From Piezodorus guildinii (taxonomy: Eukaryota; Arthropoda; Insecta; Hemiptera; Pentatomidae): DNA of 64,000 bases. This document shows positions 1-11,725 of this stretch, piece by piece. The notes under the pieces were generated by a model. That model was given only the letters and a program-made list of their open reading frames with translations. It did no database searches and was not told where the DNA came from. Numbering within the stretch: the first letter of the stretch is position 1; each line of letters begins with the position of its first letter. The stretch lies in contig CM041294.1 in the NCBI GenBank assembly GCA_023052935.1, positions 44,620,736 through 44,684,735 of the forward strand, in the 5' to 3' direction. Made by a program: the position numbers and the translations under genes.

Positions 1-719
1 GGGGGTTTATTTTTTGCAACAGCAACCGTGTAAGTTGACGAGAATAACATTCTAAATATTTTAGCATGAGAAATTAGTCATCCGTTGAGTGACTAAGGCA
101 TAGATGCCTATCGCAGCTGGCACATGACAGTTAATTTCACGTCCGTTACCTATCCATTCATGCGATACACCGAACTTAGGGCTTTTAAAATTAAAATAAT
201 AATTTCAAATCGTTTAAATTATTCAATTCGTTTATGAAAATAAATCCTTAGTTTATGGGAATATTCAAAGATTATCAATGTTCATTAGCTTCATCATGAA
301 ACTTCTAAAATATTGAACTTATTCAAGATTAATTATAATATTGATTGAAATTTTTTAAAACTTTAAAAAAATCATAACTTAGTCCTAGAATTCAGTTCTG
401 TTGTTAAGGTAAATTGTAGCGAAAATACAGGCAGTCATAGGAACTGCCGATAGAAGTGAAATTATTTTTTAGATTTGCACTGGAATTTTGTTCAAAAGAA
501 GAGTACCTTTGTAAAAGTAGATTATGTTGAGAATGCATTTATGTTATTACTGTTTCATTTTATTCCCCTTGTAGTGATATATCATCTTTAATTACGCCAT
601 CGTAATCACAATGTGACTGTAGACTGTATGATTTGGTACACATAGCACGTTTTTTTTTTGTTTTATGGACCTGCAATTTGTACAGATTGATCTGTCTGCG
701 AAAGAATTAAATAAGTCGC
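1..719. other. AT-rich sequence without a recognised gene
   Basis: No long open frame, RNA gene or family-level motif was recognised. The short frames overlapping 592-807 lie partly in the tail of the neighbouring retroelement remnant. Confidence 0.5.
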
Positions 720-1450
720 TAATAATAATAATAGGCTTAGCGAACCCGAAGGTTCGATGCCGACACCACCAAAGTTCACCTACACAGACTCGTTCAATGT
801 TCACCATTCAAGCCCAAGCCCCCGAGATCAGCCTTAACGCAATCCTCCCATCTATGCTTCGGCCTACCTTTCGGACGCCTACCAGTCGGATCAGTAAATA
901 CCAACTTTCTCGGAATCCGCTCGTCATCGAGCCCAACAACTTTACTTCGCCCATTTGAGTCTCCGTGATGCAATCAGCTCAATTATATTCACAGGATACA
1001 AGTTCCACAATTCCGCGTTGTGTAACCTTCTAAACTTCCCAGTGGCCTCATCTCTCTTCGGACCAAATATTTTACGCAATACCTTATTTTCGAAAACATT
1101 AAGCCGTTGTTCATCCTTCAAAGTAAGCGGCCACGTTTCACATGGGTAAAGAACCGTTGGAATAATAATAGTTTTATAAATTCTAACCTTTAAGTTTTTA
1201 GATAGAAGCCGCGAACTAAGTAACTTAGCAACTGAATAATAACACGCATTTCCCACCTTTAACCGGGACTTTATTTCTTCCTGGATTTAATTTTTCTAGT
1301 AATAATTGAACCTAAATACCTGAATTTCTCTACGTGTTCAAAAGTATGCCCTGATACATCAATATCACCAAGATCGACCCGTTTCTGCTAGTAATCATAT
1401 ATTTCGTCTTATCGGTATTTAATTCGAGTTTGCCTGTGTTAATAGGTATG
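720..1450 (-). pseudogene. RTE-like non-LTR retrotransposon, broken RT C-terminal region
   Basis: The minus strand encodes the region after the reverse transcriptase fingers/palm of the arthropod endonuclease-reverse transcriptase type. Recognisable blocks in order are LELNTDKTKYM, FEHVEKFRYLGSIIT, the open piece 942-1256 with KVRIYKTIIIPTVLYPCETW and NVFENKVLRKIFGPKRDE, then a frameshift after RRLKWAK and DDERIPRKLVFTDPTGRR in another frame. The catalytic YADD part is missing, so the copy is 5'-truncated. The 3' end runs into a short (TTA)n tail at 720-733, as is usual for RTE-type elements. At least two frame changes show it is dead. RTE assignment rests on the C-terminal motif order only. 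Confidence 0.8.
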
Positions 1451-3126
1451 AACCTTACTTTTCAGTTGACCTTGAAATTCGGCATTATAATTTGAATTAT
1501 TCTCCGTTTTAGACGATTGATCAATCTGTGAAAAATTAAAATTAATGTGTTTTTTTTTTATATCTATACCACCGGGTTTTTTTTTTTTTTTTTTTTTTCC
1601 ATATGACGCATAATTTTCTCTTTCTTCTCAACCGTTGTTTTGCAGATGTATAAATTTGTTGATTAGGCTAATGTATAATTTTTCTTCTTATCACTACATC
1701 GCTTACACTTAATTTTATTTATTTATTTTCCTTCTTTGAATCGAAATTCGCAAATACTGCAGGATTTTTAACTCAACGGAGATCTCTCTTTATTTCTTAT
1801 ATTTAATTTAATGATAAAATGAAGATATATAAAAATATAGTTTTAAAAATATGATTATATGTTTTTTCTTAAGTTGGTTATCAAAAATTGACATGCAGAT
1901 AAATAATCTCCTTGACTAAGTTTTAAATGTAATCATTTTTGAGACATATTTTGGAATGTATGTGCAACACTGAGATAACCTCAGTTCTCCTCCAAGAGAA
2001 AAAACAAACCATATATTTTAATTAGTGATAAAATATACTTTGTGCTTAATTGAAATCTATATAATTAAAATTAATTTAATTTTTAAATGTCATATTTCTG
2101 TGCTAATATATCAAAATATTCTTTTCGATATCGTTTTAATACGATTCAAGTATTGACTTATTGTCATATCATCATCATGATTTTCCCTTGTTTGTTTAAA
2201 TATTTTCATTCGTAAATAATATTTAAAATATCGATATTTTATTTTCAAGAGAATTAAGATGTCATATTAACTTTATATTCAGTAAGAGGTAAGTTATAAG
2301 TTTATCTGCCATGTCTTTACTCATTTCATTTCAACTTATTTTAATTCTATTAAATACTGAAATAACGATATTATAAATACCGATTTTTTTTGTTCCGATA
2401 TTAACCGATATCCTTTAGTTGACAGGTATACACAGACCACTGCGCATGTCCCAGTCTTTAGCATGTTGGTAATGTCACCACCGTTACGAAATCAAAGCTT
2501 TTACTATTGCGAAAAATTGCATAACGCATCTAAAGAAGTTTTCATTTAAAAAAAACAAAGTTTATATTAAAACAAATTACTGCAAAAACATTTTTAATAC
2601 CTTTCAAAGAAATTGTTGTAACCAATTCTCTGAAAATATTTAATCATTTTTAATAAAGCAGTGTATATCAAAATCTTAATTGAAACAAAATATTACAAGA
2701 AAAAATATTAAATTTAGGTACTTCCGAATTAAATTAAAAGCTCTGGGAAACGGATGTGTACTTTTTATCTCCTTGCAATATATTGATTAAAATGTATTTC
2801 CGGAATATTTTTCAGAGCAGTAGAATTGCTGTTATAACCGATTCTCTGAAAATATTTTAATCAACTTCAATAAAACAGGGTTTATAAAATTCTCAATAAA
2901 ACAAAATATAACAAATGTTAAATTTAGGTACTACCGGATTAAATTAAAAGCTCTGGGAAAGGTTGTTGGACTTTATATTTCTCTGCAATATTTTCTTTGA
3001 AATGAATTTTCGGAATATTTTTTGTAGCAGTCAGAAATAACGTTTCTAAATAAATAAAAGTAAATGAATACAATACAAATAAAAACACAGATGGTAGAAC
3101 AATAATTTTAGGGATTTTTTTTTTTA
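1451..3126. other. AT-rich sequence without a gene
   Basis: Holds poly-T runs near 1548-1600 and a two-copy tandem duplication listed separately. No coding or RNA gene recognised; the minus frame 2939-3139 is low-complexity and overlaps the duplication and a family H end. Confidence 0.5.
2613..3030 (+). repeat. Two-copy tandem direct duplication, about 213 bp per unit
   Basis: The block beginning with the words ATTCTCTGAAAATATTT at about 2622 recurs at about 2842, and the words AAATTTAGGTACT and TTAAAAGCTCTGGGAAA recur in the same order and spacing. The units differ at scattered bases, so the duplication is not recent. No function is visible. Confidence 0.8.
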
Positions 3127-4816
3127 TTTTTACTTGCACTTACTTATATACGAAATATATAGTAAGGGAAAGAATTACGATCGTGAAAATTTTTGAATTT
3201 TAGTTTTTAGCGTTTTAGGGTCCTTTGAGCCAAAATAACCAAGCCTCTAAAAAAGTCTGTGTGTTTGTGGTATGTCTAGCGCAAAAACGAAAATATGTAC
3301 GAAACTGGAATTCCATGTTTAAGACTAACTATTACAGCAACGTTTTCACTAAAATCGGTCGACCGGAAGTGCTACTTTATCCCATGGATTTTGTACCTTT
3401 TCACGATTTTATCAAAAATGACAGGCGATTTTGACTGAACTAGCTATATCGATAGTTAACTTTATGGTAGGTTTCATAGTGTTTGAAATAGTCTGGTCGG
3501 GCTTAAATATTTTTTGTATTTTCTTCATCCTAACTGCCTTTAATTTTGTACGTTCCATATGATTTACAATATCACTTTATTAATATTGATAACAAACGGC
3601 TAAATATAAAAGTTGAACGAATCAGAAAAGATAAAAAAATATGTAATCATCTATTTTATTTTATTTTATTTTTTTTTTTTTATTATTATTATTTTTTTTT
3701 TTTTTTATCATTTTTTTTTTTTTTTTTGGTAGTAAGAACAGCAACCTATAAGATACGGTTCGAAAGCTAAAAATGATGAAAAAAATATTACATTATATCT
3801 TATATACAAAGTTGTAAAAGGCAATGTAAAATGACAGTTAGAGCATACAATTATTGCTGATAATTATACATAACAATTTGATGTATGTTTCCTGCGAAAC
3901 TGAATAAACTATCTATTTAAACTAACTTCAATCTGTTTTTTTTATTTTAATTTACTTGAGTTACACTACGGTGTATAAGATGCCAGAAGTACGGTCACAC
4001 GAAGTCGTACTGTAACCACCCTCCACGTTGTGTGAGATGTGGTCTTAACCAAGACAGCACAACTTGTACGAAGAGAAACACCAGCGACATGCGCCAACTG
4101 CCAAGGAGGGCATCCAACCAACTATCGTGGGCGCCAAGTTCTGAAGAGCTTGAGGATGCAACGAACTTCACGAGCATACCGCTCTGAACGACCTCATCCT
4201 CCACCACCAAATTTGGAGGAATTTCCGGATCTTTCTCAAAATACACTAATCCAGCCACCAGCTCAGAATAACGTTACACATATACAGTTGCAATCTCAAG
4301 AGCTGAGATCTCCGGCTCAGGGACCACCACTCCAGGTATCGTCACCCCACAACGAACCATCAGGCTCCGGTGTGAGGAGGAAAATTCCTCAGCAGCCGTC
4401 TTCAGGCGAAAATTTATCCCAATTTGTTTAATAATCTTATCGACCCCCTTTTGAGCCTTCTACAAGACCTCGCTAAGCTAACTAAAGCTGTGAACCCTCC
4501 CAATGGCCCCTAATCAAATAATTATAGACTGATGAACACCATATTAAAGCCTTCAATTAAGTAAAATATACTTGACAACACACATAAAAAAATTAAAAAA
4601 ACCGACGAGAAGACGTATTGCTTGGTACGGTCCTTCCTCATGCCTGACATGTTTATATTTTTTTATTTTTTTTTATCCCATTTGCTGGTTGTCGCAATAG
4701 GACAGGTGCGAATTAATAAATGCAGTTAAAAAAAAATTTACTTAAAAGTTAAATTACTTAAATTAATTTTAACAACCGAGGTTAGTGAAAGTCGTGTGTT
4801 GCTAGTATCGGATATT
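3127..4816 (+). mobile_element. Family H interspersed repeat, copy 1, split by a Jockey gag fragment
   Basis: Starts with TTTTTACTTGCACTTAC, a variant of the family 5' motif TTTTACTTTCACTTAC. It goes through the shared words ACGATCGTGAAAAT, TTTTAGGGTCC and GTCTGTGTG, and ends with GGTTAGTGAAAGTCGTGTGTTGC. The normal internal order is interrupted between about 3950 and 4690 by a non-LTR ORF1 fragment. Family H is described under findings; the Helentron-type classification is inferred from its end structure. Confidence 0.75.
3960..4520 (+). pseudogene. Jockey-group ORF1 (gag-like) fragment with zinc knuckles
   Basis: Translation in the frame starting near 3972 gives CIRCQKYGHTKSYC, a CX2CX4HX4C zinc knuckle, followed by CVRCGLNQDSTTC, a knuckle-like block with N where the family has H. 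A frame change then leads to the open piece 4039-4431, which begins with a third cluster, CANCQGGHPTNYRG, and continues into a proline/glutamine-rich tail. The last part, LIDPLLSLLQDLAKLTK, sits in yet another frame after a stop at 4429. These are the nucleic-acid-binding gag motifs of Jockey-type ORF1 proteins. At least two frameshifts and loss of the N-terminal part show it is not functional. It lies inside family H copy 1, so it inserted after that copy. Confidence 0.8.
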
Positions 4817-5843
4817 TTATTATTTATACAAAATTATGCCTTTATTAACTTATACTACAAAATACATATAATAAAATAACTTGAAACAATGTGTAGTAGC
4901 AATCCAGAAAGGATTTTAAGTCAGGTCTCGTGGAACTTTTCTTTTCTAAGGATTATCAGGAAACGTAAAGGGTACCAAGATGGAAGACAGTAGGTAAGAG
5001 TGGGAAATATAAGAGTATTTAAGGATTATTTATATTCAAGAATATCTTTTTCTTTAATATTATCATTTCGGCAATATGACAACTACAAACTTTAAGGTAT
5101 CATAATACTTTAAATTTTTTAAAAATTAAACAATATATAGTTGGGATTTGTGAAAAGTGTGAATCCAAATTTAGACCTTTCTGAAATATCCCTATATTTC
5201 GCAAGACATTTATTGGTGAGGTATTCAATATTTTTAGATATTAAAAATACAGATTCATCTTCTATTACGGAGGATCTACTCAAATAAATAGTCCAATTAA
5301 AATTTAAAATTGAACTATTTATAAGGAAATGAATTTTTTTATAAAGAAAAATAAGTACGCTCTGTAAAAGCAACCTAATCTATTAAAAACTGAAAAGCAT
5401 GTCCATGAAATCCTAACTGCTCAAGTTTTTTGTATAGTTTTATTTAAATATTACTTATTCATTGAATGAAATAATCACCTGACTGGTTCAATATTGATGG
5501 AAAATGAAATTCTTTACCTCGTTAACAACACTTTACCGCAATTTTTATACTTTTCCACTAACCTAGCGACCCAGATACTGTTTGTAACAGCTCGATCTGA
5601 TTTATATTTATATTTTTAAATTTAGAAGGGCAAAAAAAAATTCCATAGTGCGACCCTTGTTTAGTCTTGGAATTTTAATAAAAAACATGAAAGGAGGAGT
5701 TGCGCTCAATAAAAGCTTATTAAAGGAAAAACATTTAAAAGTTGAATTTTCATAATAATTTAACTTATGTTTATTCTTCTTATCCATGGTATTTCAGTAT
5801 TCATTTATTAGAGGATCGGGTTGTATTATTTAGTGTAGCTACT
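4817..5843. other. AT-rich sequence without a gene
   Basis: Only short, AT-biased frames occur here (for example 5119-5373 minus). None shows a domain, splice context or codon use suggesting a gene. Confidence 0.5.
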
Positions 5844-6157
5844 AAAAAAAAAAATCTGTACTTCTACAACCCATGTCTACAAAGTCTTGGACTCAGTAAA
5901 TTTAGAGATTCGTACTTTTTCTAGGCCAATTATGGCCGTGCAATGAGGTGAATAGGCCTTGATCACGCTCAACCACCAGGTTTTTTCCATAATTTAGGTA
6001 CCCACTTTAAGGAAGCTCGATCTGCCCCAAGAGGGTCTCCTAATCTCGACCTTCGGCTAAATTAACAGAATAAATAATATTCTGTCTTAGTCGTGATTCG
6101 AACCCAGGCCCTGGGAACAGTAGACTAGCGCTCTAACCACTAGACCACGCCGCTCCC
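5844..6157 (-). mobile_element. tRNA-derived SINE, family A, near full length
   Basis: On the minus strand it begins GGGAGCGGCGTGGTCTAGTG and carries an RNA polymerase III box A-like TGGTCTAGTGGTTAG and a box B-like GGTTCGAATC, spaced as in a tRNA. A unique body follows, containing TGAGCGTGAT and TTGCACGGCC, and the element ends in an oligo-T tract (5842-5855 as A on plus). The same body recurs at 20585-20887 and in part at 29273-29470. The tRNA part lacks the pairing of a functional tRNA over its 3' half. Confidence 0.85.
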
Positions 6158-6903
6158 TTTTATCTATTTATTGTAGCTTGAAAAAAAAATTGAAATAATC
6201 AGTCCGTTAAATCAGAAAAAAGGCCGTATCATTCAGCTCCCTCTCCTATCTGTCAGTAGCCATATCGTCATAAGTTTGTTTTTATTTCGTGAGGTTAATT
6301 AAAAACCGAAATTAAAAGTAAATGTCTATAGAAAGTTGGTTGCTATGTCAGTAAAAAGAGCATTTCCGAATTAGAAATTTCAGTTGTCGTTACTTATTGA
6401 AAAATTGCCATTAAAACATTTTAAGAAGAACGCCAATAGAGGTTTATCAAGGTATGTGTTTATATTTAGTTTATACTAAATTTTTGGTTTTGACGTATGG
6501 GTCTCCCGGTCTTCCATCTGTAAATTTTGTCAAAAATATCGAAAAAGGTCGATTGTAAAGGAATTTTTAAGTTTTCGTAAATCACTTACTACTTTCACTA
6601 AAGTTTCGTATGGGTATTTAATTTAAAAACTACAATTTGTATCATTCAAATAGAGCTAGCTTCTATAGAGCTTAATTTCTATTTGAATATGTTTCAGAAA
6701 TGCCACGATAGATTATCATAAGACTAAACAAAAGTTAGCAATTTCTAAAAAAAACATGAGCAAAATACTTCGTAAAAGCACGTATTTCCTTTGATGTTTT
6801 TTTATTAATTTATTTTGTAGAATTTTATAACTCTACTATATCATTTATGTAAAGATTGCAGACGGAAGGTGTTTTTTTTTTAAATATACGATGTTGAATA
6901 ATG

Positions 6904-6907
6904 TATA

Positions 6908-6981
<74 letters not shown>
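6904..6981. repeat. (TA)n microsatellite
   Basis: Almost uninterrupted TA dinucleotides. Confidence 0.97.
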
Positions 6982-6984
<3 letters not shown>

Positions 6985-9900
6985 AAAGAATACATTCCGA
7001 AATTTTTATTCTTGGGAAATTACAAAAGTCTGTTATTGAAAACGATAGTCCAAAAACATGAAAAAAGCTTCAGGTAGGTAATGTAAGTAAATGTACACAC
7101 GTTCAAGTGTCTATTTATAATACTTACCATGAACTGTTTACCTTTGGAGTTATATGTATTATTTATTTCATTAAAAATGGATAAATTGAACATTTAAAAA
7201 AACACATAAATTATCATAACATAGATTTAAATGCAATTTAATTTTATTTAATACTTTATACCACCGTCATAAATGACATGAGCTCAAAGAGATCAATGGG
7301 AAAGGTTTTATTACAAACTTACGAAAAAGGATTGTATATTAAATCCGTCAAAAGTTATATATTAAATTATTTGAAGCAACAGGAAAAGCGGGGCTTTACA
7401 TGAACACACTTAATTTAATCATATTATATTCCTAATTATTAACATACTTGTTTTAATTAAAATAAGCTCGAAAACAATTTTAAATGAATTCACAATGTCA
7501 ATTAATTTCCGAGCCAATTGCTTCAAAAAAAAATTCCGTTAAATTCAGTCTATTATATTATAAAGGGAAATTGGTGACTTTTTTCGTTATTTGCAGAGCT
7601 CTTTATCAATATTAATATTTTATTTTTCTCAATACTATAAAATTTATTTATTTATTCAATAAATTATATAACATCTATAGATCGATTACAGCTGTCATTA
7701 CGGTACAGTTAGAATATATATATGCTTATAAATAACTTTATTAATATTCCATCATTTTATAAATATTTTTAAAATATTAATTTAACCTGTTTTTTTCAAG
7801 ATAGGAAGGATATATAAGAATAGATAAGGAGGTAAGAATAATAAATGAGTTTGTACCTGTAAACTAATTTAAATATTAGTTTTCTAATCACTAAGCAATT
7901 AAATTATTTCCGTATAAAGATGATTGATTAAAAGCATTTTTAACACTGTCCCGTCTGAAATTTCTCACCAAAAAGACTACTTTTTTTTTAAAGCTTTTAT
8001 TACAAAAAAGACAATGTCCACATCAAAATTTCAACAAGTTGTTAACGATGAGACTATTCAATGAAAATAAATTAACCGTGAGATTTATAAAATTTAATTT
8101 ATGTAAATTGTCGTGATTTTTTTTTTAAATTTTGCTTGCTAATTAGGTAATGATTTGTTAAGACCAAAAATTTAAATAAGACTTTCATGATCCTTCTAGT
8201 TTTTGTTTCGTTCTGAAATCTACAACATTAATAGAGTTAAGACATTTTTAAGAAAACGTATGTTTTAACTGCAATGATAGTTTAACTATAAGCCTCAGTG
8301 ACTAAATTGAATTCGTGTGTACTCATCTAGTAAACTGTTTTAGTTTTACAATTTTTCACACATTTCCTTTTGAGATATCTCCTTTTAAATATCACGAAAA
8401 CGGTATTTTAGCCAAATTTCAAAAATAAAAGGAAAACAAAAGTACAATGTTCACAAGATCTAAATTTTTGCGGCAAGTAGGATACTGAAAAAGCTATATA
8501 AAAAAACAAATTTCAAAAATATTAGGTTAAGTATCACCCAATCAAAAACATTTACCACGGTAAATGTTTTGTTTTCCGTGTATTTTCGTGAATTATTTAA
8601 GCACCTTTTTCAATATTTTAGGTAATTTGTCATAGTGAAAAAAACTCAAAGCATATCCTTATTTTATTGTTATTTTTTGTTTTGATTTAATATCAGCAAA
8701 ATCACAAGAATCAGAGAGAGTTTCCAAACACATGTTTTGATCTGCGAAGCCTGGCTTTAAGACTCAAAACTATTTTCTAGAAAAATATTCACAAGCGGTT
8801 TTAAATTCAAGAAATAATTGAGAATAATTGGTAAAAATAATCATATAAATAAAAATAGACTAAATAGAATATAAAATCATGTTGCGTGGTATAGATCTTG
8901 AATAAAATGACCAGCAAATAAACTGTTGCAATCGTTTCTTCAATGTTCAACCTGAATCTCGAAAATAAAATAATAATAAAAAACACGCTACTCTTCCGGG
9001 TATATTCGGGTATACATTTTGCAAACGCGCAAACAATATCAACCCAACATAGCACTCTTTTTTTTTTTTTTTGAGCACTCGTAAAATTTTTGATAAATCT
9101 ATATTTTGATTTAGTTTCCTTTTTCATCGGGAAAAGAACGTTTGATATGAAAAAACAATTATTGTTGTCTATCCTACATCCAAGGGGCTTAAGAAAACAA
9201 TATTCGCTCAAAAGTACATTAATATGAAATGCTTGTATACTTGTATACTTGCTTGTATGCTTTTATGAACATCACAACCTTATTCCGAAACCTAAGCTTA
9301 AAGGAATCTGATCAACTCTAAGGCCTTTCATTTAGTTCAATTTTATTCGACTAATATTAAAAAATAATTTTTGTATTCATCTCAAAGTTTCTTATTTTGA
9401 AGACATTATCATGTAATTGTTTTCTATTTTGTTAAAATATAAATAAAATAAATCCATAATTAGATGCACTTGATGCCCTTATGTATATATTCATGTGGAT
9501 TGAGTACATGCATATGAAATATCTCGTGTAAACACGGTCATTCGTAGATGACAAAATATTATTTCAATAAAAAAAAAAAATATTCCGGATAGCGCTTAAC
9601 AATTTAACTTAATTTACACTAATTCATTTAAAAAAAATACATAATATTTTCATTTAAAAATAAAGCTTATTGATAAACCCTCAAGAGGTGTAGAAAATCG
9701 ATTAAAAAAACTAGGAGTCATACGAGACGGTTTTCTACGCCTGCGCCTAAAACTTAAATCCAACACGTGTACCCCAGAAGGTTCTTAAGTGCATACTTGC
9801 TCCTTTACAAGTCTCCTGGAATTTACAGAGCTAATATTTAAATTTTGTAGCTAACTTTAATTTATTTTTTTAAATGATATGTTTTAGAAAATCAAGATAT

Positions 9901-10082
9901 AAGTTTTTTTTAAGTGAACATAGAATTATGAATACTTGTACTATTTTATCGTTAAATTTTATTTTTTATTATTGATACAATTAATTTTAAAATAAATATT
10001 TTTTAAATTATTTTATATATTTTTTGCTATTTTTTTTTTTTTACTATGGGCAAAATTATTTAATTTTTTACTCACCCGGGAG
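6982..10082. other. Long AT-rich stretch without a recognised gene
   Basis: Read on both strands; no conserved domain, splice-bounded open segment or interspersed family was recognised. The 134-codon minus frame 8807-9211 is rich in F, I, Y and K and is interrupted by a poly-K tract, as expected for chance frames in AT-rich DNA. A short palindrome at about 8549-8570 (ACATTTACC around CGG) is the only other structure noticed. Confidence 0.45.
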
Positions 10083-10211
10083 AGAAATATTGACGAATTT
10101 CCCTGGTCAAGAGAAGTGAGGAGTGGAATACGTGCTGTTGTCAAGAAGCCCGAACTGAGACTGGACGGCGCTGGTAGTGGGGAGTACGATGACTCATTCC
10201 ACATCGTACAG
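10083..10211 (+). CDS. Candidate orphan coding exon (43 codons), gene unknown
   Basis: This is a GC-richer island in very AT-rich DNA. It is open in one frame for exactly 43 codons between an AG at 10081-10082, preceded by a T-rich tract, and a GT at 10212-10213 in the context CAG|GTACCT. The translation has a normal amino acid mix, with blocks such as NIDEFPWSREVRSGIRAVV, KKPELRLDGAGSGEYDD and SFHIVQ, unlike the F/I/K/N-rich chance frames nearby. I do not recognise the protein family. No partner exon was found within several kilobases, so it could be one exon of a gene with long introns, an exapted or displaced fragment, or an unrecognised transposon piece. The opposite strand is also open but has poorer composition and no good splice sites. 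Confidence 0.35.
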
Positions 10212-10213
10212 GT

Positions 10214-11345
10214 ACCTCAGTCGGCATTCAGTCTCTCCTGGAATTTCAGGAAAAATATTTCAACACGTCAACTATCACATTTTGAAACCAATCGTTAATT
10301 TTTCAGCATTCGGGATAATAAGTAAATTAGTGAAATCCAGTAAAATACGTGTATATTAGATAAAATTGGTAATACACGTATACTACTTTGTTTTTGACAG
10401 GCTTTTCTAAGGCAGCAGTTTTTTAAAAATGTAGATTAATTAATATATTTAAGTACTATACTTTTTGGAACCATTGGAGGTCTTTTAAAAAGGTGTCGTG
10501 TTTACTAATATTAATAGGTGGCATCTAGAGGAAATAGTGAATTAAACATGCTTCAATTAGAGCGATTATTATTAAACATAACTAATACACAGATTTTAAT
10601 CTTAATATATTTATATAATGTCCAGGACTATGAATGAGAATACTGAGGGAATTGTTACTAATAGCTTTGTCATACAATATTACAAGAAGTTACCTTAGGA
10701 CACTTTAGTTGGTTAGGGAAGATTGAATCTGTCTCAGGCGTCTCTACTCATCCCCAGCTTTTCTTTGGCCTTCAATGGACTTCTCTCAGATCTCTGGCGG
10801 CCTCCGTGGAAGGTCTCTCACCCTCCTGTCTCTGGAATAAGACTGACTCTTCTTATAGATGGAACGCCCTCGTTACCTCTATCCCCTCTTATTTTCTAAA
10901 ATACTATATTTCGGAAATTTCCGATCTCCTATCATGAAAAAGAGCTGTTATTGGAAGTGCCCGAAGTCGGTGGTACTGCCTTTGTCCTTACTCTTTTCGA
11001 CTAGTAGCTAGGGTCTAGGAAGTTCCTGGGGTATCGCGGGGTGCCCATCGGAAATTCAGGGGGGGGAGTAGGAAACGCCTTTTGAACTTTTGCCAACAAA
11101 GCTTATTAATATATATTTAATTAATATTAATTTTTTTTAATAATGAACTTGCTCCCCTCAGTATCCTAAATACATAGCAATACCTTTCCTCCTTTAAATA
11201 CTTAAATAATTCCAGTTGTGGTCTTTCATCCGAATTAAAAAAAAAAAAAAAATGATCTTTAAAGCTGTTCGGAACTTTATATAGCTACAATATAAAGAAG
11301 TTTCTCCATGTTATTCTTAGTATACGGTGGAATCTCTGGGGAAAT
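10214..11345. other. AT-rich sequence with a GC-richer island at 10.72-11.09 kb
   Basis: The island reads for some distance on plus (for example WTSLRSLAASVEGLSPSCLW) but with frame changes, and no family was recognised. It may be part of the degraded retroelement that follows. Confidence 0.35.
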
Positions 11346-11725
11346 CGATGCTGAATTGATTAATCAATAGATCTATAAGATTTATCTACAGCCTCCCCAT
11401 ACGACCACATTTTCTTACTATTCTGGTCAAGAGTGTACCTACTAGGTATCTTCTTATTCCAAAACTTAAGAGCCAGAAAAGATTCCTATATGTTTGGCCT
11501 CCTCACTTCTAGCTAATCCCTATATATCTTAAATACAAGATCTCAAGATGTATAACCTCTGACAGAACTGAATCCTTTGAAAACCCTTTATCATCCGTGC
11601 TACCACACCTTAGAACTCACTACCCATCTCCCGTAGTAAAGTATCATCCTTAACCACATTCAAAACACACTTATTTCTCCAGCTCCTAAAACCTTCCGCA
11701 CACATCCATACTATCTTGACTGCAT
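11346..11725 (+). pseudogene. Non-LTR RT C-terminal remnant (CR1/Jockey-like tail)
   Basis: The plus strand reads INRSIRFIYSLPIRPHF, then KLKSQKRFLYVWPPHF, and after frame changes NSLPISRSKVSSLTTFKTHL. The block order (INxSxRFI, then WNSLP followed by SLxxFKxxL) is the familiar C-terminal tail of many insect non-LTR reverse transcriptases; the expected W before NSLP is a TAG stop. A related tail is on the minus strand at 63.0-63.5 kb. Only the tail is left and it is disrupted. Confidence 0.5.

Noticed and set aside
6088..6157. SINE head as a functional tRNA gene (also 20821-20887, 44124-44195 and 63760-63830)
   Set aside because: Box A and B are present, but the acceptor stem and 3' half do not fold properly and the sequence runs on into a repeated SINE body.
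8807..9211. 134-codon frame on minus as a gene
   Set aside because: Extreme F/I/Y/K composition, a poly-K tract, no splice context and no domain; typical of AT-rich chance frames.
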